Counted from the first letter of the stretch, positions 1 through 8,090 are shown. The stretch is DNA of 26,631 nucleotides from JBHHZI01 sp046757965 (GCA_046757965.1 JBHHZI010000029.1:1-26631); one strand, 5' to 3'. Numbers and translations are program-made. Notes: generated by a model not told the origin, from the letters alone.

Positions 1-141
1 GGAGGACGATAGAACGTCGTTGCCTGACCGCTTACGCCGCGCCGGCGCCCCGGGTTCCCCAACAGGGACGGTCAAGGACCTCGAGCGCCGCGAAGAAACC
101 AGCAGTAAGAGGCGGAGGGCCCGGGGACGGAGCCGCTCGCG

Positions 142-258
142 CTACGCGATCCACCCGTAGTACTTGAGGCGCCACCGGTCGAACGCTCCGTAGCCGTCCT
201 TCGCCTCGGCAAGCTGGGCACGGGCATCCTCGATTCGAGAGTGTCGGAAATGGGTCAT
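142..258 (-). CDS. small hypothetical protein, 38 aa
   Basis: A short reading frame runs from an ATG at 258 to a TAG at 142-144. It is preceded by a strong ribosome binding site, GGAGGT at 264-269, five bases before the ATG, which is the main reason to call it. The predicted peptide is soluble, starts MTHFRHSRIEDARAQL and ends DRWRLKYYGWIA. It has a charged N-terminal helix and an aromatic, basic C-terminus and no hydrophobic segment. I do not recognise the family. The arrangement of a short charged helix followed by a Trp/Tyr-rich end resembles many small conserved proteobacterial proteins, but I cannot name one. The frame stays open upstream to 423, but no good start or ribosome site supports the longer form. 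It lies downstream of tRNA-Asn on the same strand and could be transcribed with it or alone. Confidence 0.55.
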   Translation of the reverse strand: MTHFRHSRIEDARAQLAEAKDGYGAFDRWRLKYYGWIA

Positions 259-559
259 TCTGTACCTCCGCTGAATCGACTCCTTCGTCGTTGTGAAGCG
301 TCGCTTGGTGCCGCTCCACAGCCTTCCAAGCAGTTTGCCACAGCGGCCTTTGCCTGTTAACCAGATCCCAGAGAAAACGAGAGTCAGAGAGTCCTCCCGA
401 GGTGACGCCGGCATCGGCCGCAACGTGATGGAGAGAACAGAGCGAACCCGCCCGTGGTGCGACCGGCCCTAACCCACGCCGCGCACGACACTCGCCGTAC
501 CGGCCGGGCAGACATCGCCTGTTAACCCACCGGTCAGCGATTTTGTCTGGACGGGAAGC
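259..559. other. gap between the small gene and tRNA-Asn, nothing recognised
   Basis: These 301 bases hold no convincing gene on either strand. On the minus strand they form the leader of the 38-aa gene, but I see no clear sigma-70 promoter. The 11-mer GCCTGTTAACC occurs at 352-362 and again at 517-527; I attach no function to it. Confidence 0.4.
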
Positions 560-635
<76 letters not shown>

Positions 636-693
636 ACTGGGCGGGACGTAACCTGCTGAAAACAAGGGGTGAGCGAGAATAACCCGCACGCTG

Positions 694-722
694 AATATAC
701 ACGGCACCTGACGCAGCGTCAA
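694..722 (-). promoter_or_regulatory. sigma-70-type promoter of tRNA-Asn
   Basis: On the minus strand TTGACG (722-717) and TATATT (699-694) are separated by exactly 17 bases. That is a 5/6 match to the -35 consensus and a strong -10 element, placed about 60 bases upstream of the mature tRNA 5' end. The AT-rich -10 stands out from the high-GC surroundings. Confidence 0.8.
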
Positions 723-749
723 CGACCGACGCAGGGGCTCGGTGTGGCT

Positions 750-799
750 GTCGTCTTGACGCGTGAGGCCTGGTGTCGCCTGACACACGGCCAGACGAC
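750..799. other. imperfect stem-loop in the tRNA-arsR intergenic region
   Basis: Arms GTCGTCT (750-756) and AGACGAC (793-799) enclose a second hairpin, GGCC (767-770)/GGCC (789-792) and GTGTC (773-777)/GACAC (782-786), with loop GCCT. Neither strand has a following T-run. It could be a protein-binding or RNA structural element, or chance in GC-rich DNA. Confidence 0.25.
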
Positions 800-847
800 T
801 CGCCTGTGTCCCGTGCGGCCGCAACGGGAGCCCGATCTCGATACCGA

Positions 848-874
848 TTGACTATTTCGTCTTGACAATATAAC
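848..874 (+). promoter_or_regulatory. candidate promoter of arsR-SRPBCC pair
   Basis: TTGACT (848-853) and TATAAC (869-874) are each 5/6 matches to sigma-70 elements, but the spacer is only 15 bases. A second TTGACA lies at 862-867 without an equally good -10. The AT-rich patch 840-890 directly precedes arsR and carries a TAACC direct repeat (871-875 and 882-886) that might be part of an operator. Either hexamer could be used. Confidence 0.4.
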
Positions 875-961
875 CTGTCGGTAACCATCATGCAGCCAGG
901 CTGCCGGAGTTCGGTGACGCGGCCGCCTGGCCCGACGACGAGATGAGGAGAGGATCCTGAC

Positions 962-1612
962 ATGGTGCGCACTGCGCAGGCTCCGCTGCAGGTGATCGAG
1001 AACAGGGAACAGGCCGCGGCGATGCTGCACCCGCTACGCATGCGGCTCCTCGAGGCGTTGCGCGAGCCGCGCTCTGCATCCGGGCTGGCGCGGCTCATCG
1101 GGCTGCCCCGCCAGAAGGTGAACTATCACCTGCAGGAGCTGGCCCGGCATGCGTTCGTCGAGCTGGTCGAGGAGCGACGCAAGGGCAACTGCACCGAGCG
1201 GCTGTACCGGTCCACCGCACGCGCGTATGTCATCAGTCCCGAGACCACCGCCGCCCTGGCCGCCGACCCGGAGGCGATCCAGGATCGATTCTCATCGGCC
1301 TATCTCACCGCCCTGACAGCGCAGGCGACGCGTGATCTGGGACGGTTACGGGAGCGGGCGCGGAAGGCGGGCAAGCGACTGGCGACCTTCTCCCTGCAGT
1401 CGGAGGTGCGGTTCACCTCGGCCGCCGCCCGGGCGGCATTCGCCGAGGAACTCACGCAGCAGGTTGCCGCGCTGGTGGCCCGCTACCACGACGAAAGTAC
1501 CACCGGTGGTCGCCGTTTCACGTTCATCGTCGGCGGCTACCCGACGGTGTCCGGTCGACGCAGACGGACCGGTTCTCGCAGACGGCCAGGAAACAGGGGA
1601 GGCAGGCCATGA
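962..1612 (+). CDS. ArsR-type winged-helix transcriptional regulator
   Basis: This 216-aa protein carries an N-terminal winged-helix DNA-binding domain. Residues 22-85 match the ArsR/helix-turn-helix pattern: LHPLRMRLLEAL, then SASGLARLIGLPRQKVNYHLQEL as the recognition region, then a wing ending TERLYRST. The rest is a mostly helical C-terminal region (to about residue 185) with an Arg-rich tail. I see no Cys-based metal site of the ArsR/SmtB type, so metal sensing is unlikely. The start ATG is preceded by AGGAGAGG about ten bases upstream. Its stop overlaps the start of the SRPBCC gene (ATGA), a pairing of ArsR-like regulator and AHSA1-like protein found in many bacteria. It probably regulates its own operon. 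Confidence 0.88.
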   Translation: MVRTAQAPLQVIENREQAAAMLHPLRMRLLEALREPRSASGLARLIGLPRQKVNYHLQELARHAFVELVEERRKGNCTERLYRSTARAYVISPETTAALAADPEAIQDRFSSAYLTALTAQATRDLGRLRERARKAGKRLATFSLQSEVRFTSAAARAAFAEELTQQVAALVARYHDESTTGGRRFTFIVGGYPTVSGRRRRTGSRRRPGNRGGRP

Positions 1613-2475
1613 CACAGGATGGGAGCAGACGAACGATCGAGGTGAAACTCGACATCGAGGCCACACCGGAGCAGGTCTGGAAGGCACTGACCGATGCCGA
1701 GGAACTGGCGCGCTGGTTTCCCCTCGAGGCCGGCGTGGAGCCGGGAGCCGGCGGCAAGATCGTGCTCTCCTGGGGAGAGAACATGGAGGGGATCTGCCGC
1801 ATCCGGCGGTGGGAGCCGGAACGCCACCTGCAGACCACATGGATGGAACCGACCGAGCGGGCGGCCGCGGCGGCGCGAGACGCTCCGGAAGGATCGTGGA
1901 TCGAGACGGCGGCGCGCGGCGACTGGCCGGCGGATCACCTCCTGGTGGACACGTACCTCGAGGCCCGCGGCGGCGGCACCACCCTGCGGCTGGTGCATTC
2001 CGGTTTCAGCGCGGACGCCGCGTGGGACGAGGAGTACGATTCGCATCGGCGGGGCTGGAACTTCGAGCTGTGCAGCCTGCGGCACTACCTCGAACGCCAC
2101 GCGGGCAAGAATCGGACGATGGAGTGGGTGCGCGCGCCGCTGACCGCCGAGCCGGCAACGGTCTGGTCGCGGCTGCTCGGTGCGGACGGTCTGGGGGCGG
2201 AGAGTCATCTCGACGCACTCGGCTCCGGTGCGGCGTATTCGACGCGAACCGTCCATGGCGAGATGCTGCGCGGCACGGTGGTGCTCAGCGATGCACCGTT
2301 GCAACTGGCGCTGACCCTGGAAGAGAAGGGCAGTGCGCTGCTGCGCTTCGGCATCGAGACCTGCTTCGGTCCCCCGGAGGCCAACCTGTGGCTGTCGGCG
2401 TGGAACGCGAACCCGGACGACATGAAGGCCTTTCACCGCCGGTGGGAGACGACGCTGCGCGAACTCGCGGCCTGA
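1609..2475 (+). CDS. tandem SRPBCC (AHSA1/START-like) domain protein
   Basis: A 288-aa cytoplasmic protein of the SRPBCC fold, the helix-grip fold that binds hydrophobic ligands or Hsp90-type partners. The first domain (about 5-160) shows the family signature IEATPEQVWKALTD, ARWFPLE, the charged strand region and the C-terminal helix GWNFELCSLRHYLERH. A second, more diverged copy fills about 165-288 (MEWVRAPLTAEPATVWSRL to the final WETTLRELAA helix). Single-domain family members are about 150 aa, so this is an internal duplication or fusion. Translation is coupled to the ArsR-type gene by a 4-base overlap. Ligand and role are unknown. Confidence 0.85.
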   Translation: MTQDGSRRTIEVKLDIEATPEQVWKALTDAEELARWFPLEAGVEPGAGGKIVLSWGENMEGICRIRRWEPERHLQTTWMEPTERAAAAARDAPEGSWIETAARGDWPADHLLVDTYLEARGGGTTLRLVHSGFSADAAWDEEYDSHRRGWNFELCSLRHYLERHAGKNRTMEWVRAPLTAEPATVWSRLLGADGLGAESHLDALGSGAAYSTRTVHGEMLRGTVVLSDAPLQLALTLEEKGSALLRFGIETCFGPPEANLWLSAWNANPDDMKAFHRRWETTLRELAA

Positions 2476-2527
2476 GCAGCACGCTTCGTGTCGCCTCGGG
2501 ATCCGCGAGGAGGTCGGCCGGGCGGTC

Positions 2528-2557
2528 TTGACAGATAATGATTAGGCTGCTTACTAT
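2528..2557 (+). promoter_or_regulatory. sigma-70-type promoter of the marR efflux operon
   Basis: TTGACA (2528-2533), a perfect -35, is followed after 17 or 18 bases by TTACTA (2551-2556) or TACTAT (2552-2557). The stretch is AT-rich against high-GC surroundings and lies about 60 bases before the marR start, which has AGAGGAAGG as ribosome site. Confidence 0.75.
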
Positions 2558-2559
2558 TA
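2536..2559. promoter_or_regulatory. candidate MarR operator (palindrome in promoter spacer)
   Basis: The 24-bp element has the pattern TAAT-N2-T-N-AG-N4-CT-N-A-N2-ATTA, so six positions on each side are symmetric. It covers the spacer and the -10 of the efflux promoter, where a bound MarR dimer would block RNA polymerase. Family knowledge says MarR proteins usually repress their own operon through such AT-rich palindromes. Binding is inferred. Confidence 0.5.
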
Positions 2560-2614
2560 GGCACCCAACGCTCAGACATACGATCGCGTTTCACTGGTAA
2601 GAGGAAGGGACCCG

Positions 2615-3331
2615 ATGGTTCAGGGACAGACGGGGGATCCGGCCCTTGCCGGGGCGGACGCCGCCGGCGCGGACGCACCCACCCCGACACATCACACAGG
2701 CGAAGGCCGGCTCCCGGCCGATCCTGCCGTCGCCGGCACGGTCAGCCGTCCCCCTCACGCGGACAGCACGGCCGACCGGCGGACCGCGGCCAGCACCGTC
2801 GAGGCTCCTGATTTCGAGCGGATGCTCACCGCCAATCTGCTCTGCTTCGGGCGGGCGGTGAGCAAGCACTTCGAAGCACGCCTGGCCGACACGGGGACCG
2901 GACTGACCGGCGCCCAGGCCCGCATTCTGCTCAAGCTGCATCATTCCGGTCCGGTGTCCCAGAAGTCCCTGGCGGAGATCACCGATGTCTCGGCCCCGAC
3001 GCTGGCCCGCACACTCGACGTGATGGAGCGGGACGGTCTGGTGGCCCGCACCCGCAACCCCGCCGATCGCCGCGAGCAGCTCGTCACCATCGCGGACGCC
3101 GGCAGTTCCCGGCTGCCGGCGCTGTTTTCCCTGTTCCGCGATGCCGAGTCCTGGCTCACCGCCGGCCTGACCGGCGACGATGTGACGGAATTGCTGGACC
3201 AGCTCTCCCTGCTGCGCGACCGGCTCGCCGGATACTTCCCGTGCAGCCGGCATGACACGGAAGGCACCGGGGCACAGCCCGATGCTGCCGCGCCCGCCTC
3301 CCCGGTCTCCACACAGGGGGCCTCGCGATGA
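2615..3331 (+). CDS. MarR-family repressor of the efflux operon
   Basis: A 238-aa regulator. Residues 66-205 form a MarR fold: an N-terminal dimer helix, the winged-helix core (LTGAQARILLKLH, QKSLAEITDVSAPTLARTLDVMERDGLVARTRNPADRRE in two parts) with the typical DRRE wing motif at 151-154, and a C-terminal dimer helix. The first 65 residues are a Pro/Ala/Thr-rich, probably disordered extension not usual in the family. The start is supported by a good ribosome site, and no better downstream start is visible. It is first in a three-gene operon, overlapping the adaptor gene by ATGA, so it most likely represses the operon and is released by a pump substrate. Confidence 0.88.
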   Translation: MVQGQTGDPALAGADAAGADAPTPTHHTGEGRLPADPAVAGTVSRPPHADSTADRRTAASTVEAPDFERMLTANLLCFGRAVSKHFEARLADTGTGLTGAQARILLKLHHSGPVSQKSLAEITDVSAPTLARTLDVMERDGLVARTRNPADRREQLVTIADAGSSRLPALFSLFRDAESWLTAGLTGDDVTELLDQLSLLRDRLAGYFPCSRHDTEGTGAQPDAAAPASPVSTQGASR

Positions 3332-4449
3332 GCCGGCTGCCCCGCCGGATGCCGGCGCCCCTGCTGCTGGCCGGCGCCGCCCTGGCCGGCGTCATGCTCG
3401 CCCCTCGGGCCACCGCCCAGGAGCCGCCGACAGGACCGCCTCCCACCCGGGTGATCACGGCACGGGTAGAGACCGGACCGGTCCATGAAGAGGTCACACT
3501 GCCCGGCACGGTCGGCCCACTCATCAACAGCCTCGTCGCCGGGGAGATCGACGGCCGGGTGGCCGAGCGTCTGGTGGAGAAGGGCGACCTGGTGAAGAAG
3601 GGTCAACCGCTGTTCCACCTCGATGGCACGCGACTGACGCGCGACCTCGCCTCGGCGCAGGGCGAACTGATCGAGGTGCGCGCGCGGCTGCGCGTGGCGC
3701 GCCGCCAGGAGACCCGGGCGCGCGATCTCCACGGCAGTGACGTGCTGGCCGAGCAGTTCCTCGACGATGCCGTCGGCGAACGCGAGGCTCTCGACGGCCG
3801 TCTGGCCCAGACCGAGGCGCGCCTGGCGTCCATCCAGGATGATCTCGAACGCACCACCATCAGGGCACCATTCGCCGGCGTGATCACCGACCTGCGCACG
3901 GAGGTCGGGGAATGGCTCCGCCGGGGGGATCCGGTGGCTCGCCTGGAAGACCTCGATACCCTCGAGATCGCTCTCGACGTGCCGGCGCGCTACTACCCGC
4001 ACCTGACCGTCGGGGCAGCGGCTCCCGCCACACTGGATGCGTTGCCGGGCGTCACCCTGGCCGGCAAGGTGTTCGCCGTGGTGCCGCGGGCCGACGAGAC
4101 CGCCCGGACCTTCCCGTTGCTGGTGCGTGCCGCCAACCCGGACCGCGCGGTGGGGGCCGGGATGCTGGCTCGCGTGACCCTCGTGCTCACCTCCAGCCAT
4201 GAGGCCCTCAAGGTGCCGCAGGATGCCATCGTGCGCCGCCCGCAGGGCGAGGCGGTGTTCCTGCTGGATGGCGATGCGGTCCGCATCGTCCGTGTCCGGT
4301 CCGGGCGCACCAGCGGCGCCAGCGTCGAGGTGGCGGGCGACCTGAAGGCGGGCGACCGCGTCGTGGTGCGCGGCAACGAGCGGCTGCTTCCGGGGCAGAA
4401 GGTCATCGTGGGTGACGCACCGGCCATCCAGGCCAGCGGCTCGCGGTGA
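3328..4449 (+). CDS. periplasmic adaptor (membrane fusion) subunit of RND efflux pump
   Basis: A 373-aa HlyD/AcrA-like adaptor linking the inner-membrane RND pump to an outer-membrane channel. A signal peptide with Arg-rich start and hydrophobic core ends at ATA (28-30), cleavage before Q31. Then come a first lipoyl half (GEIDGRVAERLVEKGDLVKKGQPLF), a helical hairpin at about 105-170, a second lipoyl half (TTIRAPFAGVITDLRTEVGEWLRRGDPV), a beta-barrel, and a membrane-proximal domain ending near the C-terminus. No lipobox Cys is present, so it is periplasmic rather than lipid-anchored. It overlaps marR by 4 bases and precedes the pump gene by 5 bases. The substrate cannot be read from the sequence. 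Confidence 0.93.
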   Translation: MSRLPRRMPAPLLLAGAALAGVMLAPRATAQEPPTGPPPTRVITARVETGPVHEEVTLPGTVGPLINSLVAGEIDGRVAERLVEKGDLVKKGQPLFHLDGTRLTRDLASAQGELIEVRARLRVARRQETRARDLHGSDVLAEQFLDDAVGEREALDGRLAQTEARLASIQDDLERTTIRAPFAGVITDLRTEVGEWLRRGDPVARLEDLDTLEIALDVPARYYPHLTVGAAAPATLDALPGVTLAGKVFAVVPRADETARTFPLLVRAANPDRAVGAGMLARVTLVLTSSHEALKVPQDAIVRRPQGEAVFLLDGDAVRIVRVRSGRTSGASVEVAGDLKAGDRVVVRGNERLLPGQKVIVGDAPAIQASGSR

Positions 4450-4454
4450 ACTGA

Positions 4455-7400
4455 ATGGACATCGTCCGGCAGGCCATCGCCAGGCCGATCACCGTCGCGG
4501 TGGGCGTGATCTTCGTGGTGATGTTCGGTTTGCTGGCCCTGTCGAAGGTGCCGGTGCAGCTCACGCCCGACGTGGACCGCCCGCGCGTGACCGTCACCAC
4601 GCTGTGGCCCGGCGCCAGTCCGCAGGAGATCGAGCGCGAGATCGTCGACGAGCAGGAGGAACAGCTCAAGCGCGTCGACGGCGTCATCAAAATGGAGAGC
4701 ACCTCCAGCGACAGCGTCGGCTCCATCGTGCTGGAGTTCCCGGTCGGCACCTCCATCGAGTCGGCCATGCTGCGGGTCTCCAATCGCCTCGATCAGGTGC
4801 CCTCCTACCCCACCGACGCCGAGAAACCGGTCATCGTCAACGTGGATACCAACTCACAGGCGATGGCCTGGTTCATGGTATCGGCCCTGCCGGGCACCGA
4901 CATCGACCCGGACACCCTGTACGACTTCCTCGATGACGAGGTGAAGCCCGCCTTCGAGCGCGTCCCCGGGGTGGCCCAGGCGAACATCGTCGGCGGCCGG
5001 CAGCGGGAGATGCAGGTCGTCATGGACCGCGACCGGCTGGCGATGCGCCGGCTCACCATGACCCAGGTGGCCGCCGCCCTCACCGCCGAGAACCAGGACT
5101 ACTCCGCCGGCGATTTCGATGCGGGCAAGCGGCGCTACGTCGTGCGGACCACGGGCGACTACCGCAGCGCCGCGGACATCGACAACGTCATCGTGGCGCG
5201 CTCCGACAACGGCGCCCCGATCTACGTGCGGGACATCGGCCACGCCGTTCTCACCTATCACAAGAAGACCGGCTTTGTGCGCGAGAAGGGCGTGGCGACG
5301 GTCGCCATGAACTGCCAGCGCGAGGCGGGCACCAACATTCTTCACGTCATGGAAGGCGTGCGCGCCACCGCCCGGAAGCTCGACGCGGAACTGCTGCGCC
5401 CGCGCGGCCTGGCCCTCGAACAGGTCTATGACCAGACCGACTACATCGTCTCGGCCATCGGGCTCGTGCGCTCCAACATCTTCGTCGGAGGCGCGCTGGC
5501 GGTGCTCGTCCTGCTGCTCTTCCTGCGATCGATCTCCGGCACCTTCATCGTGGCCCTGTCCATTCCGATCTCGGTGATCGCGACGTTTCTCATCATGTCG
5601 CTGGTGGGGCGCTCCATCAACGTCATCTCCCTGGCCGGGCTGGCGTTTGCCGTCGGCATGGTGGTGGACAACTGCATCGTGGTGCTGGAGAACGTCTTCC
5701 GCCATCGCGAGATGGGCAAGCGGCGTCGCGACGCCTCGCATGACGGCGCCACCGAGGTGTGGGGCGCCGTGCTCGCCTCGACCCTCACCACGGTGGCCGT
5801 CTTCCTGCCGGTCATCTTCGTGGCGGAGGAGGCCGGCCAGCTCTTCCGGGATATTGCCATCGCCGTGTCGGCGGCAGTGCTGCTCAGCCTGATCGTCAGT
5901 GTCACCGTGATCCCGACGCTCGCCGCCCGCATCCTCGGCCGCGAGAGCGCCGAGACGAAGGCAACCGCCGCCGCGCGGCGCGGGGCGATCGGCCGCTTCT
6001 TCGCCGCCGTGCCCGCGGGCATCGGAGCCGGTGCGGCCTGGATCAATCGCTCCACATCGCGGCGGCTGGCTGTCATCGTGGGGCTGACGACCGTCTCCAT
6101 CGGTGGCTCCTGGCTGCTGATGCCCAAGACCGAGTACTTGCCCACCGGCAACTCCAACTTCGTTCTGGGCATGCTGCAACCACCGCCCGGCTACAATGTC
6201 GATGAGAATCTAGCCATCGCCGAGGAGATCGTCGAGCCGGCCCTCGCCCGCTACTGGGAGGCCGAACCGGGCACCCCCGAGGCCGAGGTGCTCGAAGGCG
6301 GCGGCTTGCGCAACCTGTTCTACGTGTCGTTCGGCAACCGCACCTTCGTCGGCCTGCGGGCCAATGACGACCAACGGGTGTTCGAGACGGTGCCCTTGCT
6401 GCAGGAAGTCCTCTCCAGGGTCCCGGGCAGCATCGCCGTCGCCTTTCAGTCCAGCATCTTCAGCCAGGGGCTGCAGACCGGCCGGTCCATCAACGTGGAT
6501 ATCCGCGGGCCGCGCATCGAGGATCTCATCGCCGTGGGGGGCCGGCTGTTTTCGACCATCCTCGAGAAGATTCCCGGGGTCCAGGGCCAGCCGATTCCCG
6601 GCCTGGATCTCGGGAGCCCGGAGATCCGCCTGGTGCCCGACCGGCGCCGGATGGCGGACGTCAACCTGACCAACCGCGACCTCGGCTTCACCGTGAACGC
6701 GCTGGTGGACGGCGTCAAGATCGACGACTATCGCATCGGTGGCCGGGAGATCGACCTGGTGTTGAAGGGAAACGACAGCCCGCTCCGCTCCAGCCGGGAT
6801 CTCGCCGCGGTGCCGATCAACACCCCGGACGGCAAGCTCGTCACCCTCGGCTCGGTGGCACGCATCGAGCCGATCAACGGCCCGGTGCAGATCCAGCACA
6901 TCGAGCGCCAGCGGGCCATCCGTCTGGCGATGAACCCGCCGGATGGCATGCCTCTCGAGGAGGCCATGGACATCATCGAGAACCAGATCGTCGCGCCGCT
7001 GCGCACGGCGGGGCTGCCGGCCGGCGTCTCCATCGGCCTCACCGGCACCGCGGACGATCTGGTCCGCACGCGCGACGCGCTGCTGGGAAACTTCCTCCTG
7101 GCCCTGGCCATCACCTACCTGCTGATGGCGGCCCTGTTCCAGTCCTGGGTCTACCCTCTGGTCATCATCTTCTCGGTGCCGCTGGCCACCTTCGGCGGCT
7201 TCCTCGGCCTGGCCATCGTCCACGCCGCCACGGGCCAGGCGCTGGATGTCCTCACCATGCTCGGCTTCGTCATCCTGATCGGCATCGTCGTCAACAACGC
7301 CATCCTGATCGTGCACCAGTCGCTCAACCTGATCCGGAACGGCTCGCCGGCGGCCGCGGCCATTCCCGAGGCGGTCGCCAGCCGTGTGCGCCCCATCTTC

Positions 7401-7640
7401 ATGAGCACCCTGACCAGCATCTTCGGCATGCTGCCGCTGGTGCTGTTCCCGGGCGCCGGCTCGGAGCTGTACCGTGGCCTGGGCAGCGTGGTGGTCGGGG
7501 GCCTGGCGCTGTCGACGGTGTTCACGCTGGTGCTGGTGCCGGCGCTGTTCAGCCTGACCGTGGATGCCCGCGCGCATCTGGCGCGTCTGTTCGGCTCGCC
7601 GGTCGACGCGCCAGACGCGCCGAAGGCCGCCGGCGCCTGA
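4455..7640 (+). CDS. RND-family efflux transporter, inner-membrane pump
   Basis: A 1061-aa RND transporter, the usual length of AcrB/HAE1-type pumps, with duplicated halves of six transmembrane helices each and two large periplasmic loops. TM1 is at about 12-30, TM2-TM6 at 335-490, TM7 at about 535-555 and TM8-TM12 at 865-1045. The TM4 motif reads GMVVDNCIVVLENV with D405 and N406, where AcrB has two Asp. The TM10 motif reads GIVVNNAILIV (943-953), lacking the AcrB Lys. This D-N/N-N set is typical of SwrC-like and related RND pumps and still allows proton coupling through D405. It is probably drug or lipid efflux. No TolC-like gene follows, so the outer-membrane partner must be encoded elsewhere. 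Confidence 0.93.
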   Translation: MDIVRQAIARPITVAVGVIFVVMFGLLALSKVPVQLTPDVDRPRVTVTTLWPGASPQEIEREIVDEQEEQLKRVDGVIKMESTSSDSVGSIVLEFPVGTSIESAMLRVSNRLDQVPSYPTDAEKPVIVNVDTNSQAMAWFMVSALPGTDIDPDTLYDFLDDEVKPAFERVPGVAQANIVGGRQREMQVVMDRDRLAMRRLTMTQVAAALTAENQDYSAGDFDAGKRRYVVRTTGDYRSAADIDNVIVARSDNGAPIYVRDIGHAVLTYHKKTGFVREKGVATVAMNCQREAGTNILHVMEGVRATARKLDAELLRPRGLALEQVYDQTDYIVSAIGLVRSNIFVGGALAVLVLLLFLRSISGTFIVALSIPISVIATFLIMSLVGRSINVISLAGLAFAVGMVVDNCIVVLENVFRHREMGKRRRDASHDGATEVWGAVLASTLTTVAVFLPVIFVAEEAGQLFRDIAIAVSAAVLLSLIVSVTVIPTLAARILGRESAETKATAAARRGAIGRFFAAVPAGIGAGAAWINRSTSRRLAVIVGLTTVSIGGSWLLMPKTEYLPTGNSNFVLGMLQPPPGYNVDENLAIAEEIVEPALARYWEAEPGTPEAEVLEGGGLRNLFYVSFGNRTFVGLRANDDQRVFETVPLLQEVLSRVPGSIAVAFQSSIFSQGLQTGRSINVDIRGPRIEDLIAVGGRLFSTILEKIPGVQGQPIPGLDLGSPEIRLVPDRRRMADVNLTNRDLGFTVNALVDGVKIDDYRIGGREIDLVLKGNDSPLRSSRDLAAVPINTPDGKLVTLGSVARIEPINGPVQIQHIERQRAIRLAMNPPDGMPLEEAMDIIENQIVAPLRTAGLPAGVSIGLTGTADDLVRTRDALLGNFLLALAITYLLMAALFQSWVYPLVIIFSVPLATFGGFLGLAIVHAATGQALDVLTMLGFVILIGIVVNNAILIVHQSLNLIRNGSPAAAAIPEAVASRVRPIFMSTLTSIFGMLPLVLFPGAGSELYRGLGSVVVGGLALSTVFTLVLVPALFSLTVDARAHLARLFGSPVDAPDAPKAAGA

Positions 7641-7724
7641 TCGCGAAGCCGGTCGGCGAGGAATCAGGATCGTGCGGGTCGGCCTCGCGCGACGCGGCGG
7701 ACTGGAACAGACATGGGACCCGAC

Positions 7725-7742
7725 TGCCACCTTCGTGTGGCA
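7725..7742. terminator. hairpin downstream of the efflux operon
   Basis: TGCCAC (7725-7730) and GTGGCA (7737-7742) form a perfect 6-bp stem around CTTCGT, which contains a UUCG-type loop. It lies 85 bases past the RND stop, in the gap between this operon and the convergent 98-aa gene. There is no T-run, so any termination would be weak or Rho-assisted. Confidence 0.35.
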
Positions 7743-7786
7743 CCTGAGCATCCCGCTGGACGCAGGAGACCCGAGCCGTCGGGCGC

Positions 7787-8083
7787 TCAGCGCTTGACGA
7801 AGCGCACGAGGGCCCGGTAGCCGTCGGACGCCAGCCGGGGCGGCAGACGATGTCCCTCGGGGATCATCAGCGTCACCACGCGGGCCCCCAGCGGGTCCCG
7901 GGCCTGGCGGGCGTTCCTGCCACGACGCTCCGTTGCGGCCCCGCCACCACGCTTGCCGCTGCCCCGGGCCCGCCGGACGTTGAGCACCCGACCTTCCAGG
8001 ACCTCTCCGGCCGGCCCGGCGCCTGCCGAGGACCCGGAGGAGGAGATCCGTTCGGTCGATCCGATGGTGATATCGAGGGTCAT
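7787..8083 (-). CDS. hypothetical basic protein, 98 aa, divergent from motA
   Basis: The frame from ATG 8083 to TGA 7787-7789 has very strong G/C bias at third codon positions, like the neighbouring real genes, and otherwise fills the 558-base gap between the RND pump and motA. The product begins MTLDITIGSTERISS, has a Gly/Arg-rich basic middle (about 30-62) and ends in a more ordered stretch (RVVTLMIPEGHRLPPRLAS then YRALVRFVKR). It has no signal peptide or transmembrane helix. I do not recognise it. No ribosome binding site is visible upstream of the ATG, and the same frame stays open upstream without a good alternative start. Its position facing motA suggests, but does not prove, a flagellar link. 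Confidence 0.45.
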   Translation of the reverse strand: MTLDITIGSTERISSSGSSAGAGPAGEVLEGRVLNVRRARGSGKRGGGAATERRGRNARQARDPLGARVVTLMIPEGHRLPPRLASDGYRALVRFVKR

Positions 8084-8090
8084 GCCATTC

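Noticed and set aside
352..527. Repeated 11-mer GCCTGTTAACC (352-362, 517-527), similar to the tRNA anticodon arm, as an integration site
   Set aside because: The repeats are short, lie in the gap rather than at the tRNA 3' end, and no integrase or mobile gene is near.
2494..2510. Short dyad CCTCG/CGAGG after the SRPBCC gene as a terminator
   Set aside because: Only a 5-bp stem with a 7-base loop and no T-run; too weak to call.
1332..2531. A 399-codon plus-strand frame overlapping the ArsR and SRPBCC genes
   Set aside because: It is a frame shadow with Arg/Gly-rich composition; the overlapping frames encode recognisable domains with ribosome sites.
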